Program-made: the position numbers and the translations under genes
Shown here: positions 43,557-50,788 of the stretch, piece by piece
How positions within the stretch are numbered: position 1 is the stretch's first letter
How the letters are laid out: each line of letters opens with the position of its first letter
The notes under the pieces: model-generated
The model's database searches: none
The model's input: the letters and a program-made list of their open reading frames with translations, nothing else
Told to the model about the DNA's origin: nothing
NCBI RefSeq assembly: GCF_003337415.1
Contig: NZ_QPJT01000023.1
Span: 14,527 to 74,462, forward strand
From: Anaerobacterium chartisolvens
Lineage (GTDB): Bacteria; Bacillota; Clostridia; Acetivibrionales; DSM-27016
DNA length: 59,936 nucleotides
Reading direction: 5' to 3'

Positions 43557-44879
43557 CTATACACTGGCCCACAGGCTTTCTATATAAATCTTTTTGAGCA
43601 GAGCGCAGTTTGGAGGAAGACTGTCCAGCTTTCCGTCGTGATAGAAGGAAATTGCCTTGCAGCCGCCGACACACATGTATCTCACCGGGCACGTATTGCA
43701 GCCGCAGGTCATGGTATCGACTCCGATAAAATCAAACCTCTGGCAGCCAAGCCGGAGGAGCTGTTCAAGCGGGTCTTGTTGTATATTTCCAAGATAAAAC
43801 GCGGGATCAAGCAGAAGCCTGCAAGGAGACACCGACCCGTCAGGGTGGATGGAAAGCTGCCCGCAGCCCATTCCGCAATGTACCCGGCGTATACCCGGTT
43901 TGGGTGTTATGCCGCCCTCATCCGAATCCGGAGAATGACCGGCAACGCAATCTATGGCCTCCATAATTTCTTCGGGCTTTACCTCCAGCCAGCCGGAGTT
44001 GCTCCGGGCCCTCTTGCCCGCCTCAAAAAAGAAGGACGTTCCATAGACTATGCCATGCTGCCTGCAAAATTCCTTCATCCTCCAGGTACTTTTCATGTTT
44101 ATACTGGTGATTGTTGATGTAATCCCCACGTCTATTCCCGCCTCAAGCATACTTAAGACTGCCGGCAATGCTTTCTCAAGGCTTCCGTGCCCCCGTGTAC
44201 GCCTGTTTTCCTCAGGGATAAGGCTGTCTATGCTCACCTGAACCTTCAGGCCGGGAACCTTGGACAGGTATTCCGTTATGCACTTATCAACCAGCGTACC
44301 ATTTGTAATAAGCCTTATCTTTAGATTATTGCGGGATATTCCGTCAATAATTTCCATAATATCGTCACGCAGCAGAGGCTCTCCCCCTGAAACGGAAACG
44401 GTGGCATTGGGATTAATTTCCGCAGCTTCAGAGGCCAAGTCAATCCATTCCTTGGCGGTAAGCTCCCGGCAACGCTCATCATGCCGGGCGGGTGTGCTGT
44501 CGTTAAAGCAAAAGGGACATGTCAAATTACATCTCCGCGTCACATAAAAATGGATGCTGCTGCATCGGTTGACGGGGCTGTTTTTACCCGAAGCAAAAAA
44601 ATTTATGCCGACCAACGCTTCGGCCAGCCGGACAAGGTCATCGCACAGCAGCCCTTCATTATCCTGAAGCAAAATGCCATGAATGTCACTTATGGAACGC
44701 TTGCCGTCACAAAGCCTTAAAAAGTCGGCGTGAATCCGGCAGCCTATAAACCACCATGGCCCACGGGGATTGAGGATTAAAAAATCATCCCCCCTCTTTT
44801 CGGTATACAGCTCCCAAAGCGCAGGAAGCACCGTCTGATGAGATATATCGCTTTTGATATCGGTAACGTTGGACTTCAT
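43557..44879 (-). CDS. PqqD-like/radical SAM/SPASM peptide maturase 2
   Basis: A 440-residue enzyme expected to modify the CGCGC peptide. Residues about 20-95 form a PqqD-like recognition domain (FLILNPRGPWWFIGCRIHAD, LCDGKRSISDI) that should bind the leader. The radical SAM core has Cys117, Cys121 and Cys124 (RRCNLTCPFC) and the SAM-binding VSGGEPLL. A C-terminal SPASM region is Cys-rich (HCGMGCGQLSIHPDGSVSPC, then MTCGCNTCPVRYMCVGGC) and should hold extra Fe-S clusters. The start ATG overlaps the upstream gene's stop (ATGA), so the two maturases are translationally coupled. It is a clear paralogue of that gene. SPASM proteins with such precursors often make thioether or C-C cross-links; which bond is formed here is unknown. 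Confidence 0.88.
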   Translation of the reverse strand: MKSNVTDIKSDISHQTVLPALWELYTEKRGDDFLILNPRGPWWFIGCRIHADFLRLCDGKRSISDIHGILLQDNEGLLCDDLVRLAEALVGINFFASGKNSPVNRCSSIHFYVTRRCNLTCPFCFNDSTPARHDERCRELTAKEWIDLASEAAEINPNATVSVSGGEPLLRDDIMEIIDGISRNNLKIRLITNGTLVDKCITEYLSKVPGLKVQVSIDSLIPEENRRTRGHGSLEKALPAVLSMLEAGIDVGITSTITSINMKSTWRMKEFCRQHGIVYGTSFFFEAGKRARSNSGWLEVKPEEIMEAIDCVAGHSPDSDEGGITPKPGIRRVHCGMGCGQLSIHPDGSVSPCRLLLDPAFYLGNIQQDPLEQLLRLGCQRFDFIGVDTMTCGCNTCPVRYMCVGGCKAISFYHDGKLDSLPPNCALLKKIYIESLWASV

Positions 44880-46255
44880 TCTCTGCCATCCTCTTTTCCA
44901 GAGTCTTTCAAGTAATCCGGCCCCATCATATAAACCCAGAGGGCGCTTATATAGCTTTGCTTATGCTGATCGCAATACTTGGCGCGAGCGTTTATCTCTC
45001 CGAAATTATTGTATGTATTTGCCCTGCAGCCCCCCGTGCAAAAATATCTTACGGGACATTTGCTCTCGGTGCAATAGGAAATGTTGTCCACCTCACAATA
45101 GCCATAGCGGTATTCTCCCTCGGCAATCAATTGCTGAATGCTGGAGGTTTTAATATTTCCGATGAGAAACTGCGGCTTGTTGAGGTGACTGCATGGAAAC
45201 ACAGAGCCGTCGGGGCTGATATCCATCTGCCCATACCCCATTCCGCAGCCGTACCGGCGCACTCCCGGCACTACAGGATGCCCCATCGTAGTATCCGGCT
45301 TGAAATCCTCCAGAGCATATGTACACGCATCAAAGTATTGCTCCGAGGTCAGTCCCAGCCAGTCGTTATTCGATTTGGACAAATCGCCCGACAGAGTGAA
45401 TATGGAGGAGCGGAAGCCATAGCCGTTTTTGATGCAATAATCCCGGAAGCCGCGGATATTGTCAATGTTGATGCTGGTTACCGTTGAAGAGATGACAAAG
45501 TCAATTCCGGCCGCCTTGAGCTTCCGAACGGTATCCATTGATTTATCCAGGCTCCCCTTTTCGCGGGTTTTGTCATTCAGCTCGGGGATCATACTGTCTA
45601 TGCTGACCTGAATACTGAATTTTTTAACTCTGGAAAGCCTCTCAATAATTTCATCCGTAAAAAGCGTTCCATTGGTTATAAGCTTAACCTCCACATTATG
45701 CCTCTGTGCAATATTTTCAATAATTGATACCGCATCCGGCCGGATTAAGGGTTCGCCCCCGGAAATCATAATTTTTGCCTTGGGGTTGATTTCGGCAATC
45801 CTGCCCGCCAGCTCAATCCATGTCTCTGAATCCAATTCATCCTCATATGTCTCGTCCTTTACGGCAACACTGTCGTAATAGCAATACGGGCACCTAAGAT
45901 TACACCGCCTTGTGATATTAAAAAATATAACACTTAAAGGACGCATTTCCCTCTTTTCAGTGGGAGTAAAAATCTTAGCCCTTTGAAGCGACTGTGCCAG
46001 CAAAACCATATGCTCATCGGTTAAGCCGTCATAATCGGATAAGCGCTCCCGTATTTCCCCCAATGAACGCTTGCCGTCGCAAAGTGCCGCAAAATCGGCA
46101 TGAAGCTTGGAGCCTACAAACCACCAGGGTCCCAGAGGATTGAGCACAAGATAATGCCCTTTGCGCTCATCAATAAAAATTTCCGGTATCTGAGGGAGAA
46201 CGCTGTCACTGGTTAGATCCAGCTCTTTTGTCGTTAACATAGAAACATTTTCCAT
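44876..46255 (-). CDS. PqqD-like/radical SAM/SPASM peptide maturase 1
   Basis: A 459-residue paralogue of the next gene. I place the start at ATG 46255 (MENVSMLTTKELDLTSDSVL), nine bases after GGAG; a longer frame from 46282 would start inside that upstream sequence. PqqD-like recognition domain at about 28-98 (YLVLNPLGPWWFVGSKLHAD, CDGKRSLGEI). Radical SAM cysteines are 118, 122 and 125 (RRCNLRCPYC), and ISGGEPLI binds SAM. The SPASM tail has YGCGMGYGQMDISPDGSVFP followed by C, then CTESKCPVRYFCTGGC. It lies about 420 bases downstream of the peptide gene, with a MITE-like element in the gap. Having two diverged copies hints at two successive modifications or a heterodimer. Confidence 0.88.
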   Translation of the reverse strand: MENVSMLTTKELDLTSDSVLPQIPEIFIDERKGHYLVLNPLGPWWFVGSKLHADFAALCDGKRSLGEIRERLSDYDGLTDEHMVLLAQSLQRAKIFTPTEKREMRPLSVIFFNITRRCNLRCPYCYYDSVAVKDETYEDELDSETWIELAGRIAEINPKAKIMISGGEPLIRPDAVSIIENIAQRHNVEVKLITNGTLFTDEIIERLSRVKKFSIQVSIDSMIPELNDKTREKGSLDKSMDTVRKLKAAGIDFVISSTVTSINIDNIRGFRDYCIKNGYGFRSSIFTLSGDLSKSNNDWLGLTSEQYFDACTYALEDFKPDTTMGHPVVPGVRRYGCGMGYGQMDISPDGSVFPCSHLNKPQFLIGNIKTSSIQQLIAEGEYRYGYCEVDNISYCTESKCPVRYFCTGGCRANTYNNFGEINARAKYCDQHKQSYISALWVYMMGPDYLKDSGKEDGRE

Positions 46256-46286
46256 TATAAGGCACTCCTTTATCTGTTTCAAAAGT

Positions 46287-46493
46287 GTATATATATAGCG
46301 ATAAAGATTTTACATGGAGGATATAACTTGATAGAAGAAATTTTTTTGACCCATAAGGAATACATCTAAGAAAAGTGCCTGATGACAGACCCGGGAGACG
46401 TTTCCCCACAAGGCATCTTTTCGTTGTTATTAAAAATTTCTGTAAGCAATTATATCCTCTATGTTTGTAAAATCTTTATCGCATCCTATATAG
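46287..46493. mobile_element. MITE-like element A inside the CGCGC peptide operon
   Basis: About 205 bp, an inverted copy of the element at 57143-57352; aligned by eye the two agree at roughly nine bases in ten. Ends are TATATA-rich with long imperfect inverted repeats (GCGATAAAGATTTTACA and its complement, then GGAGGATATAA). The core contains an AAAGTGCC/GGCATCTTTT stem that looks like a terminator. It lies between the precursor and its first maturase gene. Confidence 0.7.
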
Positions 46494-46627
46494 TAAAAAA
46501 GGACAAGCAAAGTCTAATGCTCGAATGAAAAAAGCAAAAGTCGTTCTTGCTCTTTATCAAAATATTCATAATTTTAGCGGGTATTGGCGAATTTTTCATA
46601 AAGCCAATAGCAATATCGGCGGGTAAC

Positions 46628-46657
46628 GGGCCAGATTCCTTTTTAGGATTCCGGCCC
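46628..46657 (-). promoter_or_regulatory. Hairpin just after the CGCGC precursor gene, no U-run
   Basis: Arms of 13 bases (46628-46640 and 46645-46657), complementary apart from two mismatches, with a four-base loop. It starts 17 bases after the precursor stop. No T-run follows on the minus strand. It looks more like a transcript-stabilising or partial attenuator hairpin than a full terminator. Such structures commonly let the precursor be made in excess over the enzymes. Confidence 0.5.
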
Positions 46658-46673
46658 CTCCGTAAAGCAGATG

Positions 46674-46814
46674 TTATGGGTCAACCTTTACGATTATTCC
46701 CAAAACACAGCCGCAACCGCAGCCGTTGGAGGCGTTTGCTGTTTCCTTCTTTAATTCCTCAAATACTTCCTTAGGAATTTTGATTTCAGAGATAGCCTTG
46801 CTTGTATCAGCCAT
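46674..46814 (-). CDS. RiPP precursor peptide with CGCGC core
   Basis: A 46-residue peptide starting at ATG 46814 after AAAGGAGTTGAGACAA. The leader (residues 1-30) is charged and helical (MADTSKAISEIKIPKEVFEE, then LKKETANASN). The core is GCGCGCVLGIIVKVDP, with Cys32, Cys34 and Cys36 alternating with Gly, then a hydrophobic tail. The two downstream enzymes with PqqD-like leader-binding domains and SPASM clusters make a radical-SAM-modified peptide (sactipeptide, ranthipeptide or another cross-link) likely. I do not recognise the core from a named family. A sigma-A promoter with perfect 17-base spacing precedes it. The gene is short enough to be missed by automatic annotation. Confidence 0.82.
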   Translation of the reverse strand: MADTSKAISEIKIPKEVFEELKKETANASNGCGCGCVLGIIVKVDP

Positions 46815-46863
46815 TTGTCTCAACTCCTTTCATATAAATGTAATATTTTCTGTTTGCTTACAC

Positions 46864-46892
46864 ATTATATCATTTTAAATTTTACATGTAAA
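46864..46892 (-). promoter_or_regulatory. Sigma-A promoter with palindrome at -35, CGCGC peptide operon
   Basis: TTTACA (46892-46887) and TATAAT (46869-46864) are spaced by 17 bases on the minus strand. The -35 box is half of a perfect 12-bp palindrome TTTACATGTAAA (46881-46892), a possible repressor operator. The start codon is about 50 bases downstream. Confidence 0.65.
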
Positions 46893-46914
46893 TACTTTTC
46901 TCGCATTTTTGTCA

Positions 46915-47189
46915 TTAAAAATGAATATTTTTTTGACAGAGGAAACGTTCACTGTGAACATCGGAGCTTTTTATATATTCTCCCGTGCTAGAAATGTGGT
47001 TGTTGTTTCGCATATTATGGCTTAATCCTTTGAACACATTACCATAGGCTGTTTTTGATTCCGTTATCCGCAATTGTCCATTCTGGATGACCCCATAACA
47101 GTCCTTTTTCTTAAGCTTTTTTGTCGAATAATGCCGCAAGCTTTAAGTTCAAAGCACTTTATCGCGTCCTATTTAGATCCGAATTGAAA
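46915..47189. other. Intergenic stretch with element remnants
   Basis: No supported gene. A 74-codon minus-strand frame (46915-47139) has no ribosome binding site or recognisable motif. Bases 47157-47178 (CTTTATCGCGTCCTATTTAG) match the right end of MITE-like element A, suggesting a truncated copy. Bases 47169-47199 form one of the direct repeats flanking the CcpM operon. Confidence 0.4.
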
Positions 47190-47199
47190 TAAAAAATCC
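47169..47199. repeat. Direct repeat flanking the CcpM operon, left copy
   Basis: CTATTTAGATCCGAATTGAA followed by ATAAAAAATCC. The copy at 52751-52782 differs by two bases and one extra A, in the same orientation. Both run into the T-run side of a strong minus-strand terminator. The pair encloses the complete CLI_3235-type operon. Confidence 0.6.
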
Positions 47200-47240
47200 T
47201 AGATATCGGATTTTCCTCATCTCGATGTCTAGGATTTTTT
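47191..47240 (-). terminator. Strong rho-independent terminator of the CcpM operon
   Basis: 18-base arms (47191-47208 and 47223-47240) with a single mismatch. On the minus strand the stem (ATCCTAGACATCG / CGATATCTAGGAT) ends in TTTTTT followed by ATTT. It lies 24 bases after the S8 protease stop codon. Confidence 0.85.
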
Positions 47241-47263
47241 ATAAAGATTTTATCATAATCATT

Positions 47264-48700
47264 CTATTTCTCTGTCAACACCCTTTTTATATTCTGATAA
47301 AGCAATTTTATAGAGCCGGAGTCTGTTTTTTCAAATATTTTTTTACAATATGCTGCTCCATCACACCAAACAGTAGCCTCCTGTTTTCCTTCCAATTGTT
47401 TGAATACTATCCGCATGTCTGTTTGTTGTAATAATTCCCCACACTCTAATATGACATTTTCTTTTATTCCAAGTATTATTCCGTCACTTTGCTTGTAATA
47501 GGTCTGCCAGTAGATAAAGCTATTAAAGTATTTTATATCTCCTGCCTCAAGGCACTCCCTCGGTATGTATTCCAAATCGTACAATATGCTATCTGCCTCA
47601 AGGCTTGCCGTATAAATATTATAATTATCCTCATTGAAATTCCTTCTTAACTCTGTAAGCAAAAACATTTCATCCATGCTTTCGTCAAACTCGCATAGGA
47701 TTACCGGAATATTCAATTCTTTTTTTTCACCCACACAATTAAATATTTGCTTTAATCGCTTCTTCGGACTCCAGAAGAATCTGCCGGAAATATTTTTTTC
47801 AATATTTTCTTTGCCTAAATATACAATGTTTTTATTATATTCACCCGCCTCCTCCAGCTCTGCCAAATTATCTGTTATAATGGTATCCGCATGATCCGGT
47901 ACTTGGCTTATTGTCCCATTAACATAATTAAAATAATAGTTAGCTTTACTTTTTGTTTTTCGGATTCTGACTAATGCGGTGCCAATCCAATCAGGCTCAT
48001 AATACTCCGACAGCAAGCGCATATTATACTCACTGTGTGTACGCAATGCCTGCTTGATTTCTGCAATATTATGCAAACCCATTTCCAAGAGCAGCTTACC
48101 AATTAAAGCGGTAACATACGGAGCTGCATAGCTGTTGCTCTGCCGGCTAATAATTTTTCTGCCGCAAATATTCAATTCATGCCCAGACGGCGCTGCCACA
48201 TCAATTCCAATATGTTCATTGCCAATAAATTCACAATGTTCGTTACCCTCCATTGCAACTCCTATTACATTGGAAAAGGAAGCCGGATATGTGATATATC
48301 CACTATTTGCGGTTGCTGCAATAATACACATTCCTTGATTGGCGCAGCGATTTATAAGCGACCTGACTAAAGCTTTATCCTTAAAATGCTTAGTTCCCAG
48401 ACTAAGGTTAACCACCTTTATTTCATTCTTTAAGCACCATTCTAACGCCTGATAAAGCGCTTCTATCAGTCCTGAGCCATTTTCACTTAATATCCGCACA
48501 CTGCTTATAGAAAAATCGGAAAGATATTTCTCAATAATAAGTGCGCATGTGGTACCATGCATAAAGCTTACTTTATTCATATCCGCATTATCAAAAATGC
48601 ATTGTCCATCATGGTTTATATAGACCCTGTGGTTCAATTGCCTTTTTAAAAGAGCTTCATCAATACCGTTGTCAACAACCGCGATTTTTACATTATGCAC
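47264..48700 (-). CDS. S8 (subtilisin-like) protease of the CcpM peptide operon
   Basis: A 478-residue protease without signal peptide, presumably cytoplasmic. GTG start at 48700 is placed six bases after GGAGG. The catalytic triad is visible: Asp10 (AVVDNGID), His48 (MHGTTCA) and Ser190 (SNSYAAP, in place of the usual GTSxAxP), with oxyanion Asn132 (ATANSG). The catalytic part ends near residue 205. The remaining 270 residues match nothing I know; they include IIDNLAEL-like helices and a Cys-containing stretch. It is the last gene of the operon that starts with the Cys-rich precursor, so leader removal from the modified peptide is the likely role. This is inferred from context; no prodomain is seen. 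Confidence 0.85.
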   Translation of the reverse strand: MHNVKIAVVDNGIDEALLKRQLNHRVYINHDGQCIFDNADMNKVSFMHGTTCALIIEKYLSDFSISSVRILSENGSGLIEALYQALEWCLKNEIKVVNLSLGTKHFKDKALVRSLINRCANQGMCIIAATANSGYITYPASFSNVIGVAMEGNEHCEFIGNEHIGIDVAAPSGHELNICGRKIISRQSNSYAAPYVTALIGKLLLEMGLHNIAEIKQALRTHSEYNMRLLSEYYEPDWIGTALVRIRKTKSKANYYFNYVNGTISQVPDHADTIITDNLAELEEAGEYNKNIVYLGKENIEKNISGRFFWSPKKRLKQIFNCVGEKKELNIPVILCEFDESMDEMFLLTELRRNFNEDNYNIYTASLEADSILYDLEYIPRECLEAGDIKYFNSFIYWQTYYKQSDGIILGIKENVILECGELLQQTDMRIVFKQLEGKQEATVWCDGAAYCKKIFEKTDSGSIKLLYQNIKRVLTEK

Positions 48701-48735
48701 TAATTACCTCCGGCCTCCTTTTTCATGCAATTGAA

Positions 48736-49377
48736 TTAAATATCAAAAAGAGTTTGCGAACTATATGCTTTCTCTGCGTCTGCCTTACGCAATTTCCTTC
48801 TTGCTTCATTTTCCACTAATAGTTTTTCTGTCAATAGCTTCTGTTCAGATTTGTGTTCCAAATATTTCTCCAATAATTCTTTTTGTTCATTTTTTCTGCT
48901 CTTAACGGTTTTTTTATAAAAACTGTTTTGTGAACGCATACTAAACTCAGAATCATTGGTAACAGGCCATGAATCTGCTCTATATTCATTCAAAGACCCA
49001 CCAACAGTAATCATTACGGAGCAATTTCTCGGAGCGTACGAATCTCCCAAATCACGTTTGATGAGCGACAAAATCTTTTCTCTGTATTCAGGATTTTCTT
49101 TCATCTTTTTAAATGCTTGTTCTGATATATTAATAGCCGTGCCGCTTACCGTAATGTGGCTGTTTATTCCAGCAAGCTCTTCAAAAAATTCCTTTTTAAA
49201 AAGCTCCATTTCTTGTGATATTAATGCTTTTGTCTGCCCGACTTCTTTTGTTTTTACCGCTATATCGGACTTTGCTGATATGTCACTTATGCTGCTCATT
49301 TTTTTGTTTTGGATGCTTATTAAATCACTTGCTCCAAAGGCTTTATCCAAATAATTATTTTGAATTCCAAAGGACAT
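48736..49377 (-). CDS. DUF6033-like protein of the CcpM peptide operon
   Basis: A 213-residue protein. ATG at 49377 (MSFGIQNNYLDKAFGASDLI) is the best start, sitting behind AAGGGGTGAGG; a GTG at 49386 would overlap the upstream gene. The middle has EMELFKKEFFEELAGINSHI, TVSGTAINISEQAFKKMKEN and PEYREKILSLIKRDLGD, matching what I recall of DUF6033 proteins. The C-terminal third is a charged helix (KNEQKELLEKYLEHKSEQKL), probably coiled coil. Such proteins occur in Clostridia and their function is unknown. Its position between the acyl-carrier-related protein and the protease suggests an accessory role in peptide maturation, which is inference. Confidence 0.6.
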   Translation of the reverse strand: MSFGIQNNYLDKAFGASDLISIQNKKMSSISDISAKSDIAVKTKEVGQTKALISQEMELFKKEFFEELAGINSHITVSGTAINISEQAFKKMKENPEYREKILSLIKRDLGDSYAPRNCSVMITVGGSLNEYRADSWPVTNDSEFSMRSQNSFYKKTVKSRKNEQKELLEKYLEHKSEQKLLTEKLLVENEARRKLRKADAEKAYSSQTLFDI

Positions 49378-49382
49378 TTTCC

Positions 49383-49649
49383 TCACCCCTTCTCTATTTT
49401 ACTTTTCATTATAATTTCTACAATATCAAGAAAAGTATTAAATTTACGATCCACAATATCCTCTTGAGAAACCTTAAATTCAAATTTTTTCTCTACCGCC
49501 TCCATGAATTTTATCATCTGATAAGGTTCAATCCCAAACTTTGCGGATAACAAAGGATATTTTTTTGCCTCATCCGGCAAAGCACTTATATCTATACCCA
49601 GCAGATCTTTTAATATCTCCATTAACGAATTTTCAATTTGCTTTTTCAT
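49383..49649 (-). CDS. Acyl-carrier-related protein of peptide maturation system
   Basis: An 88-residue helical protein with acyl-carrier shape: MKKQIENSLMEILKDLLGID, then a turn, FGIEPYQMIKFMEAVEKKFE and a final helix. At the position of the usual DSL phosphopantetheine motif it has EPY, so there is no attachment serine. This agrees with the TIGR04069-type proteins I remember from CLI_3235 loci, described as carrier-related rather than true carriers. It may instead serve as a scaffold or docking protein. Start ATG at 49649 follows GAGGGG. Its stop overlaps the GTG that could start the next gene, so the genes are probably translationally coupled. Confidence 0.78.
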   Translation of the reverse strand: MKKQIENSLMEILKDLLGIDISALPDEAKKYPLLSAKFGIEPYQMIKFMEAVEKKFEFKVSQEDIVDRKFNTFLDIVEIIMKSKIEKG

Positions 49650-49665
49650 TTTATTTTCCCCTCAA

Positions 49666-50769
49666 TCAAAGAACTTCGGTTACAGAATATTCATTTAGCT
49701 GTTTAACCATCTGCTGTACCATAGCTTCGATATCCAATTCAGTATATATCTTATTCTTTTCTCCCGCAGCAGCTTCTAAATTGGATACCAGCAGCCTGAT
49801 ATTTTCCGTTTCTCTGGCAAAGTACTCTATCGGCATAGCTCTGTTTACGGTAAACACATCCTGCATGGTGTTACTTAAGTAGAAGCTGTCTACATTGGTT
49901 TGAAACCTGTATTGTATTATTTTTTTCATCTCGCTTAGGTACAAATCGGAAATATCATTACCATACAAACACAAGGCTAAAAAGTCCGGGGTAATTGCAT
50001 TGAAAATCTCAAAAGCATGTATTCCAAAGTATCCCACTTGCAATTTGCTCATAGGCATAATTCCTTCTGGTATACCTACAATAATTACCTCCGGCTCTTT
50101 TAATTGCTCTATTTCCTTTATAAAATGATTAAATAAAACAATTTTATATTCCGCAGGCAAGTCCCCTTCCATAAACGCAGGAAATGCATGAACGTTATTT
50201 AAAAATATGCTGTTTGTTCTTGAAGAAACCATCGCTACGTCATACCCCATTTTTTCAAAGCAATGCTTAACTCCCAATTGTACTAAAAATTTATCCGTTC
50301 GTTCTCCTATGCCTGCCACACAAACTATGGGCGTATATATCTCTTGTAATGACAGCGGAATATTTTCTTTAGTGAAATCTTTTACATTAATAGATTTATC
50401 AATAAGCGCCCCTGAATATCTTTTACATGTTTCCAATATCGCGTAATAAGTTTCTGGATGAATTTTTCTGGATAATATTATTTGCTTGCCGTTTCTTAAC
50501 ATTTCTTCAATTACTTCATACAAATGCTCTTCCTGAAGTTTGTTAATGGAATCTGTTATCCATAGGGCATCCAGCTCTGAATAGTCGTCCGCAGTTAACA
50601 TGGTTTTTATCTCATACCCACATGCTTTTTTTGACCCTAAAGCCCACCCAGCCGGTGACAACAGCATTCTTATATCGATATTTTCCAACATAGACTTGTA
50701 TTTCAGGTACGGATACATTTCGTTATCGTATGGATATACCGCCACTCTTGTTTTATTAAAACCATTCAA
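49666..50769 (-). CDS. TIGR04066-like peptide maturation system protein
   Basis: A 367-residue soluble protein between the radical-SAM gene and the carrier-related gene. TTG start at 50769 lies seven bases after GAGAGG (MNGFNKTRVAVYPYDNEMYP). It has alternating strands and helices of a Rossmann-like type: RVAVYPYDNEMYPYLKYKSM, LDALWITDSI, PIVCVAGIGERTDKFLVQLG, DVAMVSSRTNSI and EVIIVGIPEG. I recognise the pattern VAGIGERTDKF from TIGR04066 proteins that accompany CcpM radical-SAM enzymes. The GIGERTDKF and GIPEG segments suggest nucleotide binding, but the biochemical role is unknown. Length and place in the operon fit the family. Confidence 0.8.
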   Translation of the reverse strand: MNGFNKTRVAVYPYDNEMYPYLKYKSMLENIDIRMLLSPAGWALGSKKACGYEIKTMLTADDYSELDALWITDSINKLQEEHLYEVIEEMLRNGKQIILSRKIHPETYYAILETCKRYSGALIDKSINVKDFTKENIPLSLQEIYTPIVCVAGIGERTDKFLVQLGVKHCFEKMGYDVAMVSSRTNSIFLNNVHAFPAFMEGDLPAEYKIVLFNHFIKEIEQLKEPEVIIVGIPEGIMPMSKLQVGYFGIHAFEIFNAITPDFLALCLYGNDISDLYLSEMKKIIQYRFQTNVDSFYLSNTMQDVFTVNRAMPIEYFARETENIRLLVSNLEAAAGEKNKIYTELDIEAMVQQMVKQLNEYSVTEVL

Positions 50770-50788
50770 GTTCTATCCTCTCCCTCAA

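Noticed and set aside
43527-44117. 196-codon plus-strand frame
   Set aside because: It is antisense to the SPASM region of a clear radical-SAM enzyme.
46547-46774. Plus-strand frame opposite the CGCGC precursor
   Set aside because: No ribosome binding site; the minus-strand precursor has promoter, binding site and RiPP context.
46915-47139. 74-codon minus-strand frame
   Set aside because: No ribosome binding site or motif, and it lies in a stretch with element remnants.
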